From NCBI RefSeq assembly GCF_024166365.1, contig NC_064827.1:76649635-76713634 (forward strand): DNA of 64,000 nucleotides. Reading direction: 5' to 3'. Made by a program: the position numbers and the translations under genes. The DNA comes from Elephas maximus indicus (taxonomy: Eukaryota > Chordata > Mammalia > Proboscidea > Elephantidae). Position 1 is the stretch's first letter, and every line of letters begins with the position of its first letter. The notes under the pieces were generated by a model, which saw only the letters and a program-made list of their open reading frames with translations, did not search any database and was not told the DNA's origin. Below, in pieces: positions 55,719-64,000 of the stretch.

Positions 55719-58700
55719 GTAAGGCGCTGCGCCCCTGCTGTGGTCTTGGAGACCCCCGAGGTGAGGTCGGAGCTACTCCTTCCACTCTCCAGTTGAGAGC
55801 TGCTGCTTTTGGGCACCGCCATCTTTGATCATTCTCTCCTTCCCACCTCCAGATCTTAAGAAAAAACTGCAATAAATCTGGAGTCGATTTCTCAATTTCG
55901 CTTCTGGTGTAAAATGAAGTGTAGATGCGTACCGGTCGCCGTTCCCAGGCGGCCGCCCCTGGCTGCAGGCGGGGAGGGGTCCTGAGCGCCAGCAGCCCTC
56001 TCCCGCTCCTTTCGCCTTGTTTGTGTGTCAGTTTTTAAAAGGAGCAACGGGAGACTGGATGCCAGGGACCGAGTCCCTGGGAGAAGCATCGTCGGAACTT
56101 TGTTCTACTTAGTCTTAAGCTTCACCTCCACAGATAGAAGAATGGATGCAATTGAACAGACCCCAAATAGCATGTTTGAATTAGTGTTTTAGGTGGGAAG
56201 AATACTTTTAAGAAGTGAGGAAGGATAACAGTGTGTCTAGGCATATACATTGTGTTGCATCGGTTATACTTTTATTAAATTTTACGATTGAAGTTATTGT
56301 ATTTGTGCAGGTACTTAATATATATTATAAAGTAGAAAAATGTCCGCGGGTACAGGTTAAACAATTTTCCAAATGTTCAAGGCAGGGGATAGATGAGAAA
56401 ACAGGTTTTGCAGAAGTGCTGGAATGAAAAACTACAAGTACAAACTAGGCAAATTTTTTTTGGCAGTTCACTTCAATTTAATTTTCTTGTTAGACTTTCT
56501 TAATCTGAATATATTTTAATCTTGCGGTGGTAGTACCAGCTCGAATGGAGGAAGAGATTTAATTTAGATTTTTGGTATGTGTTTGGCATTATATAGCAAA
56601 TACGTGCACTAAATAAGCTTTACTGTTGAATTAATTTCTCTGTGTGTGTTGGATATACAGTATTTTAAAAGTTGCCATATTTTAAGTTGAGCCAAAGAAG
56701 AGAAAGTTAAAGTCCAGGATATAGTAATATCCAAGTGATGCTATTTAAAATATGATTGTGTTTAAATTAAGTGTACATATAATAGCACAATGCGTATAAT
56801 TGTTAGGTTGATAGGCGAGCTGCTCTCCTTTTAAACAGATTTTTTACTCCATAATACTGTTCTGATACAGTAATCAAGAAAAAATGATGAGTTATTGCTG
56901 TTAAAATATATGCTATAACCATAATAGCATATACTAAGAGAGCCTAAAGAATATTTTTCTTGCTTTTTATTCACATAGTGTGTGTGATTTCTTAAGATCG
57001 AGTGATTCTTTTAAAAGGTATTTTACATTTTGAAAACCAAGGGCATTTTAAATTATTAGTTTTTTTAGGGTTGATTTTTAATTATCTTGCATTGTGATTT
57101 AAAACAGATAATTTTTACCTGACTATAAAATAAGATAAAGAAAAAAAAGATATCAAGCATTAAATCTTGAGGATTCTTAGTTTAGAAGCCTAAATGTGTG
57201 TAATTTTCTGTAAATTATGTTGCTTAATGTCCAAGGGTTTTCTTGCTATCAGGGCTCCACTTCAGTTTCTGCTGACAGTTAAGCACTGGGGTATTGACTA
57301 TGTTGTGAATATTAAGATTGATTCAACTTTATACAGCGTTATGGTACTAGGGAGAGGGGATTGATACTCCTGCTCCATTCTTGTGATTTATATTTAGTTT
57401 TTTGCCTTTTTTAAGTTTTGGCCTAGCCAGCTTGGGAACCACACTTCAGCAAACTGCTTTTCTTGTTTAGACATTTAGCAGCAGGCTGAGTTCAATTAGG
57501 AAGCATAAGTCCTCTAGTTGCTTATTTGCACAGGACTTAGTTACACCATTCTGAATGGAAAGTATAGTCAGCCCCATGTCAAAGGTGAGTTACGAAAAAG
57601 AAACAAGTCTTTTCAGAGTCTGGGATTACTGGCAAGGAGAGTTTTGGTAGGGTTATTGCTATTTAAGAAGCAAGAAGTAGCTGACAAAGGAAATTTTTGT
57701 GTTTTGAAAATTGTTTCTGAGGCTTTCAGTGATAACTTGTAAATTAGATCCTCGTTTTGTGCTTTGGCCAGCAGATCCAACTTTGTAGGTTATCTCTTTT
57801 GTAAAAAGCCAACAGACGACAAAGAGTGAAGGCAGCTGTCTGAGCAGAGGCATCTTCCTGCCAGCCCTCTCTAAGCTTGAGAGGGATGGGGTTTAAGTAC
57901 TGAGTGATTGATGGGGGGTGAAGCTCTTTCTCTTCCGTCCTTTCTCCCCTACTACTGACAGCTTCACCTTACCCTCCAAAACTAGTCTTAGAAGGAGAGC
58001 GGGACACGGGACTCAGAATCCTTGATTTGAAATAAAACAGCTGTGTAGACATTAGTGTCACCAAAGCAAAGAAAATGGGGCAGTAAATTCCAGGGCCCAC
58101 CACCCCATCTCCTCCCACAGTCATGCTTTGAAACATTATGAACTTATAAACATTGCTGAATATGTGTATATTGCATAATGCTTTTTCTTTAGATTGTTTT
58201 GTTTAATCTAATAATATAGTATCCAAAGATTAGTTCTCCATAATCTAGAGAAAGTTCACCTAGTCGTTCGTAATAGAAACCAGGAACATTATGTGATGAC
58301 TCTATTCTGCATACTGGAGGGGTGGGGGGTTGATGAGTGGGGATAGGGGAACTGTCATGTCAGTGGATAGTGTCATTTCAATTGTGCTTCTTCTAAAAAG
58401 TAAGACAAAATCATTTTTAAATAAAATTCTGTGTATTTGTAGATCTGCCAGAGATTTCTGATCAGGCAGTGAACACTGCCAGTTCTGATGACATGAGGAA
58501 TTTAGTTTGGAAAACACCCCCCCTCCAATTATGAAAAGGTATTTTCCCTTTCTGACAGATAAATGGATATATTACAATTATATTATTTTCTCATTCTAAG
58601 GTAGGGAAAGTGTACTTTTACTGTAAGAAGATGCTTGCGTTTTCTTGAAAAAAAATTTTTTTTTTGGTAAAATTTATCATACCATTCTTTTTGGGCATAA

Positions 58701-60114
58701 GTGTTGTTTCTCATTGTTGGATTGTGTGATACATGTATTTTGAAAGCAACCACAAAGTTAAAGTCTTTGAAATCAAGATATTTGTTCATTTTAAACTATG
58801 TAAGCAACACATAATGACATAATTGTTGATATGTTAAGATTTTTCTCCTGGTTTTTTTAGCTATATTTTGTCTTCTATCTCTTACTAAATATTCCTAATG
58901 CCACAAGATCTGCTCATCTGCATACTTCTTTTGGTGTGTCCCCTTGAATCTTCTTGGCCACCTTAGTCTTGATTGTTGAAGTGCTTTTCTTTGTGAAGTA
59001 TTCCATCCTCATAAATCTCCCTTCTTCCCAGAGCCATTAATTATGGGAGTTTGAATGAAAGAGGAAAGGGTTCTTTTTCAAGGAAAAAAAAAAAAAATTA
59101 AATTAAAAAATTTTGACAAAAATTCACCATTTTACTGTATAATCTGGGTCATATTTTTGTGAAAGAAATTGTGTATTTTAATAAAAAAAATCAACACAAC
59201 CTATTCGTTTTTAAACTGTAGGTTAAAATACTCCATGTTGATAGCTGCCAACCAAACTGTGATTTATTGCCACCACAAACCCTAAATAGCGTTCATTTAC
59301 TAGTAATGTCTAATGGCATACATGATGGTTTGCCAGATTTGTGGCCTTTGTGAGGCTTATAAGCAGGACTGACTTGGGAAGATCATAAAACTTAATGAAC
59401 TTCTCTACTGCAGGAGGTGTCCGCAGGGGAAGAGAAAGGCCTGCTTGGCTGGTTGGGCTGGTTGAAGTATTTTTTATATTTAAGGAGAAGAAGAAAATGA
59501 CTATTAAAAATGTCTTACTTTTAAAGGAATCCTCCCTAGAAAGAGTCATAAGAATTTTAGATATCTAAGCTAGATCATGGTGTTTTTTTTGGTTTAAGCT
59601 AGATGAAGAATGTATCTTACAAGTGAGTTTTTATAGGCATTTTAGTATATGATGTGAGATTAAACCTTTTATTTTTACAGCCATAAGCGTAACTAGCGTT
59701 CAAAGGGACAGGATACTACTCTCAGTCAACATCTCTCTATTTATGACTCCAAAGGTTTAGAAACTCATTGGAGTCTTCTTTTTCTGGGCCATCTGCCATT
59801 CTGTGCTTTTCTTTTATGCTTCAATGTAAAAATTTGTTTCATTTTTCTATGTATAGTCCATGTAATTCTTTTACTTCTTAATGTATAAAACCGAATTCTT
59901 CCATCGAGTGAAAATTTAACAAGAAGGGTGAGAATTGTTATAAAAAAGAAGAATTGTTATATGTGGGTCTAAATGTTAACCTATATATTGCATTCATACT
60001 ATTAAGTTGCTCTTGAAATATTTCTAATATAATTATCATAATTTGTTCTAAAGTTTTAAAAACAAATATGCTGTTCTATACATGATTCATTTTCGTATTT
60101 TAATAAACTTGTTT

Positions 60115-60260
60115 TCTAGTTTTAAAAAACTTTTTATTATGGACAACTTAAAACATAATAAATACGTTTAGAGAGAAGAGAACCTTGAGTCCCCGTGAAC
60201 TCATTGCCTAGCTTCAACAATTAGCAACACTTGACTAACCTTGTTTTCTCTGTAACCCCC
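60115..60260 (+). repeat. Old interspersed repeat fragment (L1M-like, tentative)
   Basis: 'attatggacaacttaaaacat' and 'agcttcaacaattagcaacac' resemble a common mammalian 3' UTR fragment. Confidence 0.4.
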
Positions 60261-61479
60261 ACTCTTCTAAGATTGTTTTGAATCAAATTGTAATGGACCT
60301 TTAATGCTTTAAATTTTATATAAATTTTAGAGAGACATTATGGCCTGTTTCAATTAAAAATATCAACTGATTAAACAGGAAAAAATACAAAGTCAGTGAA
60401 TCTTGGAAATGTCATAAACTGTATTGTTTTTCTGTAAAATTTTCCTTAAAGCAGTTATTAAAAATATTTTTCTTTTGTTTAATTAAATTTTCTTTTATTT
60501 TTATAGATCTATATAACTTATTAGAGCTTTTGTAGGAAGTTTTGAGGGAGGATGTAAAGGAGAGGTGTTTTTTAAACTTTTCTTTATGCCTTGTTTCCTT
60601 CTCTCCCATCCTTGTAAGATAATACATGCAATGTATTCATAGAAAACCTGGGGGAAAAAAAATCTCGCTGCCATAATTGTTTAGAACTTCATGGCCTTGT
60701 AAATATTATCTTGAAAATGTGGGGCTGTTTTTCAGCCTTTTTTCTTTTTTCCCTTCCTAATAAAAATATATTGAATCCTCTTGTCAATACTAACTTGATC
60801 TGCGCAAATAGTTCATGCCGCAATTTTAGCGAACTTCATTTTATTACAGATTTGTATAGTTTTGGTGTTTTTTATTTGCAACTTCACTGTATTATTTTAT
60901 TATATTAATTTACCTAATTTTATTCTCAATCTGAAGTATATTAATACAGTGGTGAAGGAGGCCCTGACTTGTTGAAAGAGTACATTGGTTCTTCGGCTTT
61001 CATAAATACACCTGCGTATATTTTTCATACTACGATGATTTTCCTTTTAATTACTTCGGCTTATACTTTTAGATTTCAGTTTATAAATTTTGTAAAAAGC
61101 TACTTCCAAGGCAAATTGAAATTTAACATCTTAGTTGGATAATTTATATTTTGATACTTCATAGTTTTGCTTGGTATTGAATGAAGTTACATGAAGAGTG
61201 GCTATAAAGAATTGAAATCCCATTTCATGACCCACACCCTAAATCACTCATCGCTATTTTATACTGATATCATAAAGTATCTCTTCAGAAGAAATACTTA
61301 ACACATCACCAATACATCAAGTTAAATAAGGATTTAGACTATTTTCCTCTTATTCATATATGTGTGAACGTCTTTAGATATTTATTATTTCAGTATTGAC
61401 ACTATAAGAATAATGTTTTATTTGTTTTCTCAGCAGGCTTGTATTTTAGCCATTTATCAGTGTGATCAGCATGATTTAG

Positions 61480-61745
61480 GTAGTAACTAACAAAGCTTGC
61501 ACCCCCTCCATGTTGACCTTTTCAAGCATTTGTTCTACTTCAGTAGGCCATTTAGTTTTTAAGTATGAAGAATAAATAATTTACATTATTATTTAGTATA
61601 AATTGATCAGTTTTTCAGACCTGTCTATCAGAGATTTTTACAAAGTTATGGAAGCTGATCAAACAAAGGCATTGCTGTCAGAGCTAGGTGGTAGTGTTAT
61701 ATTTAGCAAATTAATTAATTAATGCTTGAAGGGGCCACTGGAAAA
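61480..61745. promoter_or_regulatory. Candidate intronic enhancer
   Basis: Groups a TCF/SOX-like gatcaaacaaagg, CTGTCA (61675-61680 region) and aattaattaattaat within 120 bp of repeat-free DNA. Conservation is not tested. Confidence 0.3.
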
Positions 61746-62639
61746 AAATACCATCTTTTTATGCCTTCAGACACAGAAGATTAGGAAATAAATTTCATTA
61801 ATCTTCAATGCTTGATTCTAATTATTCCCTTTGTAGGCAGAATAGCAACTGGAATCCCGTTTTTATTTTTCTTTTCATAGACGTAATCTATACACATAAT
61901 ATGTTTAGTTTTTGATTGTAACTGTTGTTTGCTTTGGCATTAAATTTTGAGTGTATTATCTAGCAAAAAAAAATTGGTGTGATAGAATGTGTTAAATCAA
62001 ACTGGCATAGCATCTCTTTTTTTGAGGGGGGCTAACTATAAAAAAATTATACATGATGGTAATTGATTCAGAACTAAAGGAGTTGAAAGTAAAAGTGATT
62101 ATGGGTAAAAATAATTGTTAAAAGTTTTGTACTTCTTGTTTTCTTTTAATTTAAGTGCTTTAAAAATGTTAAGCAGTTTTGAACAATAACCCTTTTTGTG
62201 TGATCATATCAATGAGGAGTTGGTATACAACGTAATCCTTTTAATACTGGTGATTCTACACAATGTTTAAACCATTATTTGGGAGACTCAACATATGTTA
62301 TAGCAAATGATGTTTTGTTTTATGTGATACATCGGTTTTCAAAGCATATTTCTTAGGCATCAGTCCAGCAGGTGGCTTTTTACATTAACAAATTCATAAA
62401 TTTTAAAATCCCATAAAATTTTATTTCGAATTCAAATTAACTAATTGAGAATGTCAACATTTCCACTGTCTCTATATTAACATTTATAATAGAACAAATG
62501 GTTGCATATAGAAATTATCTGCAACATAATCTAAATTAAGATTCTAAACAGGCATTACAGATGCTGGTAACTTTGGCAATTATCATTTTGTTTGGTGAAC
62601 AGTAGTAAAACAGTGTGTGATAAAAGTGTTTAGAGAGAG

Positions 62640-62880
62640 AGGATAAATAAATTGAACAGCTTTGCAATGCAAAGTGGTTTGTGGTGTTTTTGAGGATTTC
62701 TTGGCTCTCTCTTAACTGCTATTGTGAGCCTGGAGCAGATTTCCCCATTGCTAATGCCCTAGAAGTATTAATTCACTTTGATATGCTAATTAGAGGGCAT
62801 TATGCAAGAAATGAGATTAAGTGGCAGCATGAAGCCATTTGCCTGTCAGTAAATTGAGAGCTTTAGCATCAGGAGGAGCT
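62640..62880. promoter_or_regulatory. Candidate intronic enhancer with POU/homeobox motifs
   Basis: Holds the perfect palindrome CTTTGCAATGCAAAG (62660-62674), ATGCTAATTAG (62783-62793), a second ATGCAAG and CTGTCA (62843-62848), in a compositionally balanced block amid AT-rich intron. Confidence 0.4.
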
Positions 62881-63178
62881 TTGTTTTTTTTTTTTTTTTT
62901 CTTTTTTCTTGGTTTCTCTTAGTTTTGCATATAAATAAAATTGATTGAAAGGTCCAGAGAAACTTCTAGAATATTGGTAGTTTTTTCCCTCCTATGATTA
63001 TTTAAATATAATGTTAAAGACTTTTTCTTAATATTAATTGATCTAATTTGAGATACTGAATGTAAAGTTTTCACTGTATTCTCTGTATATGAAAATAATC
63101 TAAGATATACTAGTCTTTTTTTCTCCAAAGCATAATTTTAACAACACGCCTATCAAACTGTTTTCAGAAGTGTAAACT

Positions 63179-63200
63179 GTGTGTGTGTGTGTGTGTGTGT
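63179..63200 (+). repeat. (GT)11 microsatellite
   Basis: Eleven uninterrupted GT units. Confidence 0.97.
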
Positions 63201-64000
63201 TTGTCCGTCAATGTCTTCACTAAATTAAACTTCACAAGAACATATTCTTTACTAAGGAAGAAAGGAGAAAGTTGTTGAATTGGGCTTCAGGAAATTATAT
63301 TAAATGAGCGTTAAGATTCTGACTTGAATCCATAACAGCTGGAACAATCAAAATCAGTGGTTAAACTCTGCCCTTTATACAACCTGTGGAACTTACATTT
63401 CAGCAGGTATCTGATATTTTTTTAATCTGATTTTTAAATTTTTTTATCTGATATATATGATTACCATATTATTTTCATGTTGAAGATGAAGTTTCAAACT
63501 TGATTCTGATTTTGCTGACTTTTGTAGTTTAAGCCAGGCCTTTGATATTCTCTCTATAAATCGACTTTGTGATTTTCTGTATTTTGTGGGAAAATACATA
63601 AATGAATACTAGAATGGGAGTGGGGAAGCTGTGGAGCACAGAACTTCCCTGGGCCTATGAAAAGATTAAGGTTTCCTCTAACTCAGAACTTCTACTTGTA
63701 TAAACCATTGCTAGAGGTAGAATTGTGGCTTCCTACCTTAACTATAATCCCGGAGTGTGATTAGATAGGGTAGACAGCTTGGGTTAGACATTCATATTGG
63801 GCCTAGGCTCTAGTGTTTGAATTCCACGGCTGTAGTTGTGACTCTCGACCTAGTAATCAGTAACTTCTCTTCAGAGCCATGTGGGTTATTTAGTTCACAG
63901 CTGCCATGCATGCATACTACCGAGGCTGGCATTTCCTTGGTGTGCATGTGTGGTGCCAGTTAATGTTAATGGGAGGTAGGAATGTGCGCACACAGAGGAG

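Larger units (their letters stand above)
55719..64000 (+). other. PBX3: PBX3 intron 2, 5' part (continues past the window)
   Basis: From the donor at 55719 to the right edge there is no further exon. The sequence is AT-rich, with scattered homopolymers, one (GT)11 tract and perhaps one old repeat fragment near 60.1 kb. No AfroSINE, BovB/RTE or recent L1 copy is seen, in contrast to the first 50 kb. Short open frames here have no recognisable domains and are taken as chance. Stretches dense in homeobox-type and CTGTCA motifs are listed separately as candidate regulatory elements. The large size of PBX3 intron 2 in mammals is known. Confidence 0.85.

Noticed and set aside
1..64000. CRISPR arrays, tRNA or rRNA genes, phage or prokaryotic operons
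   Set aside because: No regular spacer arrays or rRNA-like sequence; the tRNA-like heads belong to SINEs; the coding and repeat content is mammalian.

Overview
The window is nuclear DNA from a placental mammal, almost certainly an afrotherian close to elephant or manatee. It carries over twenty copies of a tRNA-headed SINE with the AfroSINE layout: a 'cctggtggtgcagtggttaag' type head and a 'ctatgagtcagaatcgactc' type tail. It also has BovB/RTE-type LINE pieces ending in the same tail and lineage-specific L1 copies, on top of a general mammalian layer of MIR, L2, hAT and LTR fossils. There are no bacterial genes, CRISPR arrays or operons. Nearly all long open frames here lie inside repeats or in GC-rich DNA where stop codons are rare.

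Two promoters can be supported. On the + strand the first two coding exons of PBX3, a TALE homeodomain transcription factor, lie at 54511-54710 and 55645-55718. They sit in a 2.3 kb CpG island, with a 934 bp first intron and a second intron that runs off the right edge. A smaller CpG island at about 21.9-22.5 kb has a strong splice donor on the - strand. From the known mammalian order (MAPKAP1 on the opposite strand about 40 kb upstream of PBX3) this is read as the MAPKAP1 promoter and untranslated first exon. Positions 1 to about 22.08 kb would then be MAPKAP1 intron 1, and about 22.5-53.1 kb the region between two divergent genes.

Layout: 1-6.4 kb is a repeat mosaic with one unusual palindromic, conserved-looking element (4.5-4.8 kb). 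6.4-14.9 kb is a nearly full-length but dead L1 carrying two later retrotransposition events. 15-21.8 kb is mixed repeats and unique DNA. 22 kb is the MAPKAP1-side promoter, with an ERV1-like solo LTR 0.5-1 kb upstream of it in the same orientation. 24-49.8 kb is dense with nested repeats, many with readable target-site duplications. From 49.8 kb to the end (14.2 kb) young retroelements stop, which suits a developmental-regulator locus; several homeobox/TALE-motif-rich stretches there are candidate enhancers.

No new gene system is visible. The most interesting items are a 205 bp fold-back hAT-like element, the palindromic candidate enhancer at 4.57-4.69 kb, a retrocopy of an unrecognised polyadenylated transcript, and the LTR placed to drive transcription into the MAPKAP1 promoter.
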